DNA of 64,000 bases from Capnocytophaga cynodegmi DSM 19736 (GCF_000379185.1 NZ_KB900706.1:1-64000), one strand, 5' to 3'. Shown: positions 1 to 9,236, numbered from the stretch's first letter. Translations and numbers: made by a program. The notes: a model not told the origin generated them from the sequence alone.

Positions 1-13
1 TATTTATTATAAA

Positions 14-44
14 TTGTTTGTTTTGAAAACAATTTATACCTTTG
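14..44 (+). promoter_or_regulatory. Bacteroidota promoter with overlapping dyad
   Basis: TACCTTTG at 37-44 matches the -7 consensus TAnnTTTG. TTG at 14-16 lies 20 bases upstream as a -33 element. A perfect inverted repeat with 9-base arms (AAATTGTTT at 11-19, AAACAATTT at 27-35) covers the -33 element and could be an operator. It would drive the two lipoprotein genes that follow. Confidence 0.7.
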
Positions 45-70
45 CGAAGGAAATTTTTTAAAGTAAAGTT

Positions 71-574
71 ATGAAAATTTATTTATTTTTTACATTTATG
101 AGTTTTGCTCTCTTTTCCTGCCCTCATAGTAGAGATGGTATTTATTATTCTGCTTATGAGCCTGAAATTATGGAACGTTCTGCTTTTGAAAATTCAATTA
201 CTTTGGTGAAAACCTCTGGAAATGCAAGTGTTAAAAATGCAGGGAAAATCTATCTTAAGGATAGTTATATGTTCATTGGGGATACGAACAAAGGTTTCTA
301 CATATACGATAATTCCAACCCAGAAAAACCTGAACTGAAGGCTTTTTTGAAAATACCAGGTGCAACAGATTTAGCTATTAGAGGAGATGTTATGTATGTT
401 AATCAGGCGGTGGATTTGGCGGCATTCAGTTTTGATATTTCTCAAAATAAGATTACAATTTACGATCGTATCCGAAATACCTTTCCTGTACTTAGGTCGC
501 CCGATGGTTATTATCCAGTTTCTTCGGAAGGCAAGGTGGTGGTAGATTGGCATAAAAAAGTTAAAAACAATTAA
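71..574 (+). CDS. LVIVD-repeat lipoprotein (short form)
   Basis: A 167-residue exported lipoprotein. The N-terminus is a signal peptide ending in the lipobox ALFSC (Cys about 17). The body resembles the LVIVD repeat family of predicted surface beta-propellers, with phrases such as GKIYLKDSYMFIGD followed by GFYIYDNSNPEKPELKAF. Family members in Bacteroidota are often longer, so this may be a short version. It is followed after 13 bases by a second lipoprotein of the same type, and the pair probably forms one transcript from the promoter at 14-44. Its function is unknown. Confidence 0.75.
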   Translation: MKIYLFFTFMSFALFSCPHSRDGIYYSAYEPEIMERSAFENSITLVKTSGNASVKNAGKIYLKDSYMFIGDTNKGFYIYDNSNPEKPELKAFLKIPGATDLAIRGDVMYVNQAVDLAAFSFDISQNKITIYDRIRNTFPVLRSPDGYYPVSSEGKVVVDWHKKVKNN

Positions 575-587
575 AATCCCTAATGAT

Positions 588-1325
588 ATGAGAAAGATAT
601 TTTTTGTGCTATTGTTTGTTGTAATGGCAATTTCTTGTAGTAAAGAATCTAATAATGATGCGTTTACAAAGAGCTCGGATAGTGTAAGCGGTTCGTTGGC
701 TACATTTTCTTTGGTTGGTAATTATCTGTATGTGGTGGATTCAGGAAGGTTAAATGTTTTTTCTGTTCAGAATCCTACAAATCCATCAAAAGTAAACACA
801 ATTTACGTTGGTTTTGATATTGAAACCTTGTTTTCATTGAATGAATTTTTGTTCATTGGCTCAAGAAGCGGAATGTATATTTATTCGATTGAAAAACCTG
901 AATCACCCGAAAAATTATCTGAGTATAGGCATTTTAACGCTTGTGACCCCGTAGTTGCAAATGCTTCACACGCTTTTGTTACACTGCATTCCAATAGTTT
1001 TTGTGGTAATAATCTGAATGTGTTACAAGTATATGATATTGGAAATTTAAAAAATCCTGTAAAAATTCACGAAAGAAATTTGACCCAGCCCAAAGGACTT
1101 GCTTTAAAAGGTGATTATTTGGTGATTTGTGATGATGATTTGAAGTTTTTTGATATAAAAAATCCAGCAAATCCAACAATTGTTCATTCGGAAAATAAAA
1201 GCTTTAAAGATGTGATTTTTTATGAGAATAAGCTTTTTGCTTTTGGGGAAAGAGAAATTACTCAATATGCTTGGACTAAGAAAGATTTTTCAGATTTGTA
1301 TGTAATTAGTACAACAAGATATTAA
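588..1325 (+). CDS. LVIVD-repeat lipoprotein
   Basis: A 245-residue lipoprotein with signal peptide and lipobox AISC (Cys about 17). It contains several LVIVD-like blades: NYLYVVDSGRLNVFSVQNP, EFLFIGSRSGMYIYSIEKP and DYLVICDDDLKFFDIKNP, each ending in a 'NP..P' turn typical of these repeats. It is probably a surface beta-propeller of unknown ligand. It is a paralogue of the gene 13 bases upstream and is followed by two consecutive hairpin terminators. Confidence 0.8.
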   Translation: MRKIFFVLLFVVMAISCSKESNNDAFTKSSDSVSGSLATFSLVGNYLYVVDSGRLNVFSVQNPTNPSKVNTIYVGFDIETLFSLNEFLFIGSRSGMYIYSIEKPESPEKLSEYRHFNACDPVVANASHAFVTLHSNSFCGNNLNVLQVYDIGNLKNPVKIHERNLTQPKGLALKGDYLVICDDDLKFFDIKNPANPTIVHSENKSFKDVIFYENKLFAFGEREITQYAWTKKDFSDLYVISTTRY

Positions 1326-1345
1326 TATTCGAAAAAAATATTGAC

Positions 1346-1374
1346 AAAATGAGAGAATAAAAAACTCTCATTTT
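1346..1374. terminator. Hairpin terminator 1
   Basis: The arms AAAATGAGAG and CTCTCATTTT enclose a 9-base A-rich loop, directly downstream of the lipoprotein gene. The hairpin is A-flanked and T-flanked, so it may work in both directions. Confidence 0.6.
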
Positions 1375-1385
1375 GATATATAATG

Positions 1386-1424
1386 AAAAAAAGAGTGATT
1401 TTTCTAGAAAAATCACTCTTTTTT
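1386..1424. terminator. Bidirectional hairpin terminator 2
   Basis: A near-perfect inverted repeat (AAAAAGAGTGATTTTT, then AAAAATCACTCTTTTT) with flanking A and T runs. It lies between the rightward lipoprotein genes and the leftward tRNA-His, so it probably ends both transcripts. Confidence 0.8.
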
Positions 1425-1459
1425 AGTAACCATAAAATTTTAAAATGTGAAAATGTTTG

Positions 1460-1534
<75 letters not shown>

Positions 1535-1637
1535 ATTTCATATGCGAGTGCAAAGGTAGTAATTCTTTTCTTATTTGCAAAAAAATATTGCTGAAAAAAT
1601 AATTTTTTTTCTCTTTAACGGAATAATAAATATTTTT

Positions 1638-1805
1638 CTATTTGTGTTTTTTCTCAACCTTTCCTGTTTTTTTGTTGTATCCGTATGGGCAATGTTTACA
1701 GCCACTCTGGCAGCAATATCCTCTTTTTAAGAGGTACGATTCTTTGAAAATTTTATATCCTTTTTCAGAATAATAAAAGTCGTTATTTTCTTCTTTTTCT
1801 TTCAT
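1638..1805 (-). CDS. DUF5522 small cysteine-rich protein
   Basis: A 55-residue protein starting at the ATG complementary to 1803-1805 and ending at TAG (1638-1640). The core YLLKRGYCCQSGCKHCPYGY matches my recollection of the DUF5522 family, tiny proteins with a CC..GC..C cluster found in Bacteroidota and also in eukaryotes. The four cysteines (residues 31, 32, 36, 39) probably bind a metal. It stands alone between tRNA-His and the RlpA-like gene. The function of the family is unknown to me. Confidence 0.8.
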   Translation of the reverse strand: MKEKEENNDFYYSEKGYKIFKESYLLKRGYCCQSGCKHCPYGYNKKTGKVEKKHK

Positions 1806-2010
1806 TTTGCTTGTGAAAATTATTTTTGTGTTAAAAAGTTAACTCAATAGAGTAGGTGAAAAATAATATTTTTTCTCATTATTTTTTACTAAGCTTAAAC
1901 ATCTCTTCAAAATCCAAGCCAATAATTATTTTTTGTTGTAAACTTTTATTTTTAAGAAATCTCGTTAAGATTCTGAAAAATAAATATTTTTGCAAAAAAA
2001 ATGAAAAGAA

Positions 2011-2550
2011 ATGAAACAGAAAATTAGAAAATTACTTACATTTTTATTCCTGATAGGAAGCATAACAGCTTGTAGTGGACAAAAAACTTATAAAGAAAAC
2101 TCTAAAAAGCAAACTACAAAAACAAAAAGTACAAAAACTTCTAAAAGGAATATTTCGACTAAAAAAGAAAAAACGAAATTTCAAAAGGAAAAAGATTCTA
2201 AGAAGGCGTCGCACCAAAAAGATGCTAAAAATGTGGTTCTTGCTCCAACAGAATCTTATAAAAAACAAGTGATTGCTACTTATTATCACGATAAATTTAA
2301 CGGACGAAAAACAGCTAATGGCACCATCTTCGATAATAGCAAACAGACTGCCGCACATCGAACATTGCCTTTCGGGACAAAACTCAAGGTAATTAATCGT
2401 ATAAATGGTAAATGGATTTATGTTATTGTAAATGACCGAGGTCCAGTGAAGAAAACCCGAGAAATAGACCTTACCCGAAGAGCTTTTATGGATATTACCG
2501 ATGATACAAATAAGGGAGAGCTACTCGTAGATATTGAGATAGTGAAATAA
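2011..2550 (+). CDS. RlpA-like double-psi beta-barrel lipoprotein
   Basis: A 179-residue lipoprotein with lipobox ITAC (Cys about 21), a Lys/Thr/Ser-rich linker (about 23-85), then a double-psi beta-barrel domain (about 88-178). It has the family motifs ATYYHDKFNGRKTANGTIFD, AAHRTLPFGTKLKV and VNDRGP. RlpA proteins act on septal peptidoglycan as lytic transglycosylases or denuded-glycan hydrolases in the periplasm. The SPOR domain often found at the C-terminus of RlpA is absent. The catalytic-type Asp of VNDRGP is present, but enzymatic activity is inferred only from the family. Confidence 0.88.
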   Translation: MKQKIRKLLTFLFLIGSITACSGQKTYKENSKKQTTKTKSTKTSKRNISTKKEKTKFQKEKDSKKASHQKDAKNVVLAPTESYKKQVIATYYHDKFNGRKTANGTIFDNSKQTAAHRTLPFGTKLKVINRINGKWIYVIVNDRGPVKKTREIDLTRRAFMDITDDTNKGELLVDIEIVK

Positions 2551-2620
2551 CTTTTCTCTACATACTCTTCAATTTTCTGTAAAAAAAGATAGTAAAGGTT
2601 TTACATATGCTCTTTTATAT

Positions 2621-2628
2621 TACATTTG
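2621..2628 (+). promoter_or_regulatory. -7 promoter box of nhaD
   Basis: TACATTTG fits TAnnTTTG and lies 42 bases before the nhaD start. No clear -33 TTG is seen at the expected distance. Confidence 0.55.
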
Positions 2629-2669
2629 CACCCAAAATAAAAATATTTTAATATTCAAATCATTGAATT

Positions 2670-3995
2670 ATGGAAACTTGGGTTATTGCCATATTTTTTA
2701 TTGGTTATCTTTTTATTACTATTGAGCATCAGGTGAAAATTGACAAAACGATTTCAGCTTTAGGAATGGCTTCGGTTTGTTGGGCTTTATTAAAAACAGC
2801 TAATCTTGTTGTTTTTGATGTTAGTAGCGAAGGACTTGTTCCCATTAACGCAACGGATAATGCTTCAGCAATTGACGCTATTTTATTGCATCATTTGGGT
2901 AAAATTGGGGAAATCCTTTTCTTTCTTATTGGTGCGATGACCATTGTTGAAATTATTGATATGCATCGAGGGTTCGAAATCATTAAAAAGATTATAAAAA
3001 CGAGAAAAAAGAAAAAGCTTCTCTGGATTTTAGGTATTGTAGCATTTTTCCTATCTGCTTTGATTGATAATCTTACGGCAACAATTGTACTGATTTCCAT
3101 TGTTCGCAAATTGGTTCCACTTCGCACAGAACGAATGTGGTACGTGTCACTTGTGGTTATCGCAGCCAACGCAGGTGGAGCTTGGTCGCCTATTGGAGAT
3201 GTAACGACGACAATGCTTTGGATGGCGGATAAGGTAACACCAGCTAAATTGACGGAATATGTGCTTATGCCTTCTATTATTTGCTTTGCAGTACCGTTTT
3301 TAATAGCTTCTTTTCTTCCTGTTTTTCAGGGACGTTTGGATATTCCACGCTCTGACAAAACACAGGCTTTTAAAAGTAGTTTACCTGTAGTCATTATTGG
3401 CTTTGTATCGATTATTTTTGTTCCGATTTTCAAAACAATAACGGGTTTGCCTCCTTATATGGGAATGCTCTTCGCCTTAGCAACGATGTGGTTTTTCTCG
3501 GAATTACTCAAGCCAATTAAGGAATTAGATGAAGATACGGCAGTTTCATTTTCTCCACATAAGGCGTTGTCTCGCATTGAAATGTCGAGTATTTTATTTT
3601 TCTTGGGAATTCTGCTTGGTGTGGCAGCTTTAGAGTCTATCGGAGTGCTTTATAATTTTGCAAATGTACTGAATCAAACCATTCCTAATCAAAATATTGT
3701 AGTTGCTTTGTTAGGAATTGGATCGGCAGTGATTGATAATGTTCCACTTGTTGCGGCAAGTATTGGAATGTTTCAAGAGCCCATCGATAGTGGATTATGG
3801 CATTTTATTGCTTTTGCAGCAGGAACAGGCGGAAGTTTACTTATCATCGGTTCGGCAGCGGGAGTAGCGGCAATGGGTATGGAAAAAATTGACTTCTTCT
3901 GGTATGCTAAAAATATTTTATGGTTGGCATTTATTGGTTTTCTGTCAGGATTTCTTTTTTTAGTGTTGTTGGAGAGTTTTCACGTTTTTGGTTAA
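2670..3995 (+). CDS. nhaD: Na+/H+ antiporter NhaD
   Basis: A 441-residue polytopic membrane protein with about 11-12 hydrophobic helices, of the NhaD type in the ion-transporter (IT) superfamily. It exports Na+ or Li+ in exchange for protons across the inner membrane. Two family-like half-site motifs are visible: LSALIDNLTATIVLISI (about 128-144) with GGAWSPIGDVTTTMLW, and AVIDNVPLVAASIGM with AAGTGGSLLIIGSAAG in the second half. These match the inverted-repeat hairpin and unwound-helix architecture of IT carriers. It is monocistronic by layout, with its own promoter at 2621. Confidence 0.93.
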   Translation: METWVIAIFFIGYLFITIEHQVKIDKTISALGMASVCWALLKTANLVVFDVSSEGLVPINATDNASAIDAILLHHLGKIGEILFFLIGAMTIVEIIDMHRGFEIIKKIIKTRKKKKLLWILGIVAFFLSALIDNLTATIVLISIVRKLVPLRTERMWYVSLVVIAANAGGAWSPIGDVTTTMLWMADKVTPAKLTEYVLMPSIICFAVPFLIASFLPVFQGRLDIPRSDKTQAFKSSLPVVIIGFVSIIFVPIFKTITGLPPYMGMLFALATMWFFSELLKPIKELDEDTAVSFSPHKALSRIEMSSILFFLGILLGVAALESIGVLYNFANVLNQTIPNQNIVVALLGIGSAVIDNVPLVAASIGMFQEPIDSGLWHFIAFAAGTGGSLLIIGSAAGVAAMGMEKIDFFWYAKNILWLAFIGFLSGFLFLVLLESFHVFG

Positions 3996-4039
3996 AAAAT
4001 ATTTTTTTAGTTCAGTAGTAATTTTAAATTTTAATAGTT

Positions 4040-4654
4040 ATGGTAAAGGCAAAGTATGTTTTAGGAATATTTTTTGTGTTGGCGATAAGTCTTCTGAGTT
4101 GCAAGAAAGATGATAATTCGGAAGAAGTTCCTCAATTGGAGCCGCCTTATATTCGTGTGAAAATAGATGGTGAGTGGTGGATTGCAAAGGAGAAGTTGGA
4201 GGATTTCAGACTTTATCCAGGTTTTGGACCATCAAAAGCGGTATATCTTTGGGAAATGGAAGCGAAAGGTATTAATAAAGACGCTTGGGAAGATGATCTT
4301 TATGAGTTTAAGATTCGTTTCCCTTTCAGAGAAAAGCCTCAGGTTGGAAAAACGTATACTTTTAAGTTGTCTAATCCCCAAGAAATAAATTTTGGACTAA
4401 GTTTTATTCGTAAAACCCCAAGATACGAAAGATATTCATCTCATATTGTAACTCGTGTCAATGGTGTTGTTAGCAATGTAGAATCTTTTCCTATAACCGT
4501 CACAATAACAGAGTTAAAACAATTGCAAATAAGTCCTGAGGGCGATGCAGAATATCTTGTTTCGGGTGCATTTTCTGGCAAAATGATACATAAAGAAAGC
4601 AAAAGAATGATTGAAATTACAGATGGAGAATTCAAATCAGTAATTAAGAAGTAA
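4040..4654 (+). CDS. Lipoprotein of unknown function
   Basis: A 204-residue lipoprotein with lipobox ISLLSC (Cys about 21) followed by a charged linker. The mature part begins with IRVKIDGEWWIAKE and continues as predicted beta strands (KVGKTYTFKLSNPQ region, about 95-115). It resembles small flavobacterial lipoproteins with a beta-sandwich fold, but I do not recognise a named family. It lies 44 bases after nhaD and ends at a strong terminator. Confidence 0.7.
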   Translation: MVKAKYVLGIFFVLAISLLSCKKDDNSEEVPQLEPPYIRVKIDGEWWIAKEKLEDFRLYPGFGPSKAVYLWEMEAKGINKDAWEDDLYEFKIRFPFREKPQVGKTYTFKLSNPQEINFGLSFIRKTPRYERYSSHIVTRVNGVVSNVESFPITVTITELKQLQISPEGDAEYLVSGAFSGKMIHKESKRMIEITDGEFKSVIKK

Positions 4655-4681
4655 TTTCATTCTGAAAGGAAAATAACTTAT

Positions 4682-4719
4682 GAAAAAGAGTCGTTCATTT
4701 CGGTGAGCGACTCTTTTTA
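4682..4719 (+). terminator. Rho-independent terminator
   Basis: The arms AAAAAGAGTCG and CGACTCTTTTT enclose a 14-base loop and are followed by a T run. It ends the nhaD-lipoprotein segment. Confidence 0.85.
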
Positions 4720-4794
4720 CTTAATCTCTCTTTCAAAGTTTAGATTTAAGCATATTCCTATTTAGAATATATTATTACTTTGCCAGAAATTCCC

Positions 4795-4802
4795 TATTTT
4801 TG
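4795..4802 (+). promoter_or_regulatory. -7 promoter box of leuS
   Basis: TATTTTTG fits TAnnTTTG, 55 bases upstream of leuS. A small perfect hairpin (CCGC-GTAT-GCGG, 4837-4848) sits in the leader just before the start codon. Confidence 0.55.
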
Positions 4803-4856
4803 TCCCTTTAATCAGATTATTAACAAATTAAAATAACCGCGTATGCGGTCTGCACT

Positions 4857-7715
4857 ATGAACTATAACCATAAAGACATCGAAGCCAAATGGCAAAAATA
4901 TTGGTCAGAAAACCAAACTTTTAAAACAGAAAACCATTCAGAAAAACCGAAATTTTATGTATTAGATATGTTCCCATATCCATCGGGAGCGGGGTTGCAC
5001 GTAGGGCATCCGCTTGGGTATATAGCATCGGATATTTTCGCACGATACAAACGCCACAAAGGCTTTAATGTGTTACATCCGCAAGGGTACGATTCGTTCG
5101 GATTACCTGCCGAGCAATACGCCATACAAACAGGGCAACACCCCGAAAAAACCACTCGTGAAAACATCGCTCGTTACCGCGAACAGCTCGACAAAATTGG
5201 CTTTTCGTTCGATTGGAGTAGAGAAGTAAGGACTTCAAATGCTGATTATTACAAATGGACACAATGGATTTTTATTCAATTGTTTCATTCGTGGTATAAC
5301 AACACTACCAATAAAGCGGAAGATATCCAAACACTTGTTCAGCATTTTGAGAAATTCGGAACGGAAAACCTAAATGCGGCTCAGACTGAAGAGCTTCATT
5401 TTACCGCTGAGCAATGGAAAAATTACAGTGAAGAAGAAAAACAAAACATTCTACTCAATTATCGTTTGGCGTTTCGTGCCGAAACTACCGTTAATTGGTG
5501 TCCGGCTTTGGGAACGGTTTTGGCGAACGACGAGGTAGTAAATGGCGTTTCGGAACGAGGCGGATATCCTGTTTTTCAAAAGAAAATGACGCAATGGAGT
5601 ATGCGTATTACCGCTTATTCCGAGCGATTGTTGCAAGGCTTAGAAACGGTGGATTGGAGTGAATCTGTAAAAGAAAGCCAACGCAATTGGATAGGAAAAT
5701 CAAAAGGGGCGTCAATCAAGTTTAAAGTTCTAAGTTCAAAGTCCCAAGACGTTGAACCTGAAACTTCAAACGTTGAACATATTACCGTTTTTACAACAAG
5801 ACCCGACACCATTTTCGGCGTAACTTATCTCACTTTGGCTCCTGAACACGAATTGGTTTTACAAATCACAACCGAAGCACAAAAACAAGCCGTTTTGGAT
5901 TATATTGAAGCAACTTCTAAGCGTTCGGAAAGAGATAGAATGGCGGATACCAAAACTATTTCGGGAGTGTTTACGGGAGCTTATGCCGAGCATCCGGTTA
6001 CTAAACGACCTGTTCCTATTTGGATAGGTGATTACGTATTAGCAGGTTACGGAACGGGTGCGGTAATGGCGGTTCCTGCGGGAGATGAACGTGATTATGC
6101 CTTTGCAAAACATTTTGCAGGTGCGGAAGGAATGCCTGAAATCATCAATATTTTCGACAAGGATATTTCAGAAAACGCATTTACTGAAAAAGGCGGTTTC
6201 AAATTGCAAAATTCGGATTTTCTCAACGGAATGGATTACGAAGAAGCCACAGAAAAAATTCTTGAAGAATTGGAAAAATCGGGAGTAGGGAAGGCTAAAA
6301 TCAACTACCGACAAAGAGATGCTATTTTCTCGCGTCAGCGGTATTGGGGCGAACCTGTGCCTATTTATTATAAAAACGGAGTGCCTTACACGTTGCCGTT
6401 TTCAGCTTTGCCGTTGGAACTTCCTGAAGTGGAAAAATACCTTCCAACCGAAGATGGCGACCCACCATTAGGGAACGCAAAAGAATACGCTTGGAATGAA
6501 GCCGAAGAGAAAATCGTAAGTACTGATTTGATTGACAATCAATCGGTTTTCCCTTTGGAACTTTCTACGATGCCAGGTTGGGCTGGGTCATCTTGGTATT
6601 GGCTTCGCTATATGGACGCACACAACGAAAAGGAATTTGCCTCGCAAGAGAGCCTAAATTATTGGCAAAATGTAGATTTGTACATCGGTGGAAGCGAACA
6701 CGCCACAGGGCATTTATTATATTCGAGATTTTGGAATAAATTCCTCAAAGACAGAGGGTTTATACAAGCCGAAGAGCCTTTCCAAAAAATGATAAATCAA
6801 GGAATGATTTTAGGAACGAGTGCGTTTTTGTACCGATTGGAAGGTACAAATACTTTCGTTTCCAAAGGGCAAATTGGCGACAAAAAAGTACAAGCCATTC
6901 ACGCCGATGTTTCACTTGTAAATACTTCATCGGAATTGGATATTGAAGGATTTAAACAATGGCGACCTGATTTTGCCGATGCGGAATTTATTTTGGACGA
7001 AAACGGAAAATATATTGTCGGTCACGAGGTCGAAAAAATGTCAAAATCCAAATACAATGTCGTGAATCCTGATGATATTTGTGAGCAATACGGAGCAGAT
7101 ACATTGCGTTTGTATGAAATGTTTTTAGGTCCGTTGGAACAAGCAAAACCTTGGAATACCGCAGGAATGACGGGCGTTTCAGGTTTCTTGAAGAAGTTTT
7201 ATAACTTGTATTTTGATGGCGATGTGGTTTCCATTTCTGACGAAGAACCGACCAAAGAAGAATACAAAATCTTGCATACGCTCATCAAAAAAGTGGAGTA
7301 TGACATTGAGAATTTCTCGTTCAATACTTCGGTTTCGGCATTTATGATTGCGGTAAACGAATTGCAAAAAATCAAATGCAACAAACGAGCGATTTTAGAA
7401 CCAATGGCAGTGCTGATTTCGCCGTATGCACCGCACATTGCTGAAGAACTTTGGGAAGTTTTAGGTCATAATGAAAGCATTAGCCGAGTGCCATTCCCAA
7501 CTTTTGAAGAGAAATATTTGGTAGAAAGCACGAAAGAATATCCGGTGTCGTTCAACGGAAAAGTGCGTTTCAAAATCGAATTGCCTTTGGATATGCCCAA
7601 CGAAGAAGTGGAAAAAATCATTTTGGCAGACGAACGCACCCAAGCCCAACTTGGTGGTAACCCCCCGAAGAAAATCATCGTGGTGAAAGGGAAAATCGTG
7701 AATGTGGTGGTGTAA
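4857..7715 (+). CDS. leuS: Leucine--tRNA ligase
   Basis: A 952-residue class I aminoacyl-tRNA synthetase that charges tRNA-Leu with leucine in the cytosol. The HIGH signature (HVGH, 48-51) lies in [15 protein letters not shown], and the KMSKS signature is at about 727-731 in [15 protein letters not shown]. The CP1 editing domain carries [13 protein letters not shown] (about 314-326) and [15 protein letters not shown]. The C-terminal anticodon-binding domain is present. A low-complexity insertion, [18 protein letters not shown], at about 290-307 just before the editing motif seems extra. The gene is followed after 12 bases by an accessory gene pair. Confidence 0.97.
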   Translation: MNYNHKDIEAKWQKYWSENQTFKTENHSEKPKFYVLDMFPYPSGAGLHVGHPLGYIASDIFARYKRHKGFNVLHPQGYDSFGLPAEQYAIQTGQHPEKTTRENIARYREQLDKIGFSFDWSREVRTSNADYYKWTQWIFIQLFHSWYNNTTNKAEDIQTLVQHFEKFGTENLNAAQTEELHFTAEQWKNYSEEEKQNILLNYRLAFRAETTVNWCPALGTVLANDEVVNGVSERGGYPVFQKKMTQWSMRITAYSERLLQGLETVDWSESVKESQRNWIGKSKGASIKFKVLSSKSQDVEPETSNVEHITVFTTRPDTIFGVTYLTLAPEHELVLQITTEAQKQAVLDYIEATSKRSERDRMADTKTISGVFTGAYAEHPVTKRPVPIWIGDYVLAGYGTGAVMAVPAGDERDYAFAKHFAGAEGMPEIINIFDKDISENAFTEKGGFKLQNSDFLNGMDYEEATEKILEELEKSGVGKAKINYRQRDAIFSRQRYWGEPVPIYYKNGVPYTLPFSALPLELPEVEKYLPTEDGDPPLGNAKEYAWNEAEEKIVSTDLIDNQSVFPLELSTMPGWAGSSWYWLRYMDAHNEKEFASQESLNYWQNVDLYIGGSEHATGHLLYSRFWNKFLKDRGFIQAEEPFQKMINQGMILGTSAFLYRLEGTNTFVSKGQIGDKKVQAIHADVSLVNTSSELDIEGFKQWRPDFADAEFILDENGKYIVGHEVEKMSKSKYNVVNPDDICEQYGADTLRLYEMFLGPLEQAKPWNTAGMTGVSGFLKKFYNLYFDGDVVSISDEEPTKEEYKILHTLIKKVEYDIENFSFNTSVSAFMIAVNELQKIKCNKRAILEPMAVLISPYAPHIAEELWEVLGHNESISRVPFPTFEEKYLVESTKEYPVSFNGKVRFKIELPLDMPNEEVEKIILADERTQAQLGGNPPKKIIVVKGKIVNVVV

Positions 7716-7727
7716 AGTTTTAGAAAT

Positions 7728-8384
7728 ATGATAACATTTTTTGATAAAAATAAGGGGGAATTTCGTGTTTGTGAGGATAGTTTAACGGCAACAGTTTTTG
7801 ATTTGTTAAAGTATCTTCCACACGAAATATTTTGGGATATTCTCAAAAAATCATTGTTTCATCAAAAATTACCTGAGATGTCAGGAGAAATTTTAGAAAT
7901 GAACCTTTGGGATAGATGGAGTCCCCAATATACATCTAATAACAGATATGTAGAACCTGATGTATTTATTCGTTTTAATGATTTTGATTTGCTTATCGAG
8001 GCAAAAAGATATGATATAAGACAACAAAATGATACTCAAATCCAAAATGAAATTAAAGCCTATCGTAATGAATATGAAGAAAATAAAAATTTGTATTTCA
8101 TTCAGTTGGGTGGATTATGGAATGAAGATGACACCCCTAACATTGATGGAGTTATTATGTGTAAAACCAATTGGTCAAGAATATTAGCTCAAGTTGTGAT
8201 AGAACGAAATAAAATAAATAATATAGATTATTCACAAATCAATTCATACAAGCGAGTTTTGGACGATTTAATCAAAGGATTTGCTATGCACGGCTATTTC
8301 AAAAAACTGTGGTTGAAAGATTTAGAGGAAGTAAATATAACTTCTAACATTCCAAATATTTTTAAGTATGCAAATGGAAATTAA
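7728..8384 (+). CDS. PD-(D/E)XK nuclease-like protein
   Basis: A 218-residue protein without signal peptide or membrane segments. The middle carries the arrangement expected of the PD-(D/E)XK nuclease fold: EPDVFIRF (Asp about 85), then DLLIEAKRYD (Glu-X-Lys about 95-97), then a helix rich in Gln and Glu. These residues would bind the catalytic metal. The pattern is typical of stand-alone nucleases in restriction or phage-defence gene pairs. The gene starts 12 bases after leuS and its end overlaps the next gene by 17 bases, which suggests coupled translation. Nuclease activity and target are inferred, not shown. Confidence 0.6.
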   Translation: MITFFDKNKGEFRVCEDSLTATVFDLLKYLPHEIFWDILKKSLFHQKLPEMSGEILEMNLWDRWSPQYTSNNRYVEPDVFIRFNDFDLLIEAKRYDIRQQNDTQIQNEIKAYRNEYEENKNLYFIQLGGLWNEDDTPNIDGVIMCKTNWSRILAQVVIERNKINNIDYSQINSYKRVLDDLIKGFAMHGYFKKLWLKDLEEVNITSNIPNIFKYANGN

Positions 8385-8997
8385 AAAAACTTTATTAGAG
8401 GCAAGAAAAGCCTATCGCTTTTTATACGAGTATCAAAGAAGAATACTCGATTTGGTCGATTTTATAAGTAAAAAGTATGATTATACCTATCAAGGGGGAT
8501 ATTCAAAATTTAGCAATGTAACTCCTCGTGATGGAAAGGGAGATTTGAAATCTTGGGCGTGGGATTGGCTAAATATGTATTATTATGAGTTTCACTTTAA
8601 CACAAGAAAAGTAGCTAATGATGAAATACATTTTTCAATTTTCGTACTCAATGATACGGGATTTTTTCAAGCCAAAGAAAAAAACGGAAAAGCAGATAAA
8701 CGATATACCTATACATTTGAAAATATAGAACTTTCTGAAAGTAAGCTTATTTTTGTTGTTGGGAAAAACCAATGGATAGGAAAAGGTTTTGCTAAGGATA
8801 ATTGGGGTACTAGTGAATTTGTTTTAGAAGAAACAGGAATTTATCAGGAAAGTGAGAATCAATTAATGTTGTTCAAGTCATACTCTTTGGAGAAGTTTAC
8901 CGATGAAGAAAGTGCTTTGAGGTGTATTGGGGATTTTCAAAAGTATTGCAGTGAAAATAAAATTCAGCTTGATATAAGAGAAAAGGTAGGTAAATAA
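8368..8997 (+). CDS. Unknown partner of PD-(D/E)XK protein
   Basis: A 209-residue protein of no family I recognise. The N-terminus (about 1-38) is a predicted amphipathic helix, with MEIKKTLLEARKAYRFLYEY leading into RRILDLVDFISKKYDY. The rest alternates aromatic-rich strands (WAWDWLNMYYYEFHFN). The start overlaps the upstream nuclease-like gene by 17 bases, so the two proteins probably act together. A second in-frame ATG six bases downstream (8374) could also be the start. It might be a sensor, antitoxin or regulator of the nuclease-like protein. Confidence 0.6.
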   Translation: MQMEIKKTLLEARKAYRFLYEYQRRILDLVDFISKKYDYTYQGGYSKFSNVTPRDGKGDLKSWAWDWLNMYYYEFHFNTRKVANDEIHFSIFVLNDTGFFQAKEKNGKADKRYTYTFENIELSESKLIFVVGKNQWIGKGFAKDNWGTSEFVLEETGIYQESENQLMLFKSYSLEKFTDEESALRCIGDFQKYCSENKIQLDIREKVGK

Positions 8998-9015
8998 TAA
9001 AAATATTCTCTATAT

Positions 9016-9225
9016 TTGGCAATCACTATAGTGAAAAAGCAAAACGGAAAACAAAACGACCTTTTCACTGTTGTGAAAACATTCAACGGTAAGCTTAACG
9101 ATTTTTTCATTGCAGTGAAATCGTTCACCGAGAAACCAAACATTCCTTTCACTCCATTGAAAAGCCTCACCGAAAGACAAAACACCCTTTTCACTGCGAT
9201 GAAACATTCAGACATAAACATTTAA
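9016..9225 (+). CDS. Possible 14-residue-repeat peptide, doubtful CDS
   Basis: An open frame of 69 codons that coincides with the 42-bp repeat array. It would encode five copies of a 14-residue unit (FTVVKTFNGKLNDF, FIAVKSFTEKPNIP, FTPLKSLTERQNTL and degenerate copies). Because 42 is a multiple of three, an open frame is expected by chance in more than one frame and on both strands, so translation is uncertain. It ends 11 bases before the DUF6261 gene and could equally be an untranslated leader of that gene. Confidence 0.3.
   Translation: MAITIVKKQNGKQNDLFTVVKTFNGKLNDFFIAVKSFTEKPNIPFTPLKSLTERQNTLFTAMKHSDINI
9023..9205. repeat. Five-copy 42-bp array with palindromic cores
   Basis: Five imperfect dyads lie at exact 42-bp spacing with centres near 9028, 9070, 9112, 9154 and 9196. 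The first is a perfect palindrome, CACTATAGTG; the others are TTTTCACTGTTGTGAAAA, TTCATTGCAGTGAA, TTTCACTCCATTGAAA and TTTCACTGCGATGAAA. The intervening 24-26 bases are similar but diverged (AAC, ACCGA, AACGA blocks). It is not a CRISPR, because the dyads are short and the spacers resemble one another. It may form hairpins or bind a protein at regular intervals. Confidence 0.85.
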
Positions 9226-9236
9226 CAAATATTATT

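Noticed and set aside
2044-2358. Minus-strand gene opposite the RlpA-like gene
   Set aside because: It is a shadow of the Lys-rich linker (Phe/Ser-rich on the opposite strand), with no gene context.
4837-4848. Regulatory hairpin in the leuS leader
   Set aside because: The stem is only four base pairs and there is no T-box or leader-peptide signature, so it is only mentioned under the promoter.
7466-7846. Minus-strand gene over the leuS end
   Set aside because: It overlaps the conserved LeuRS C-terminus and the nuclease-like start, and its sequence has no protein-like features.
9023-9205. CRISPR array
   Set aside because: The regular 42-bp spacing comes from short dyads with similar, not unique, intervening DNA, and there are no cas genes in the window.
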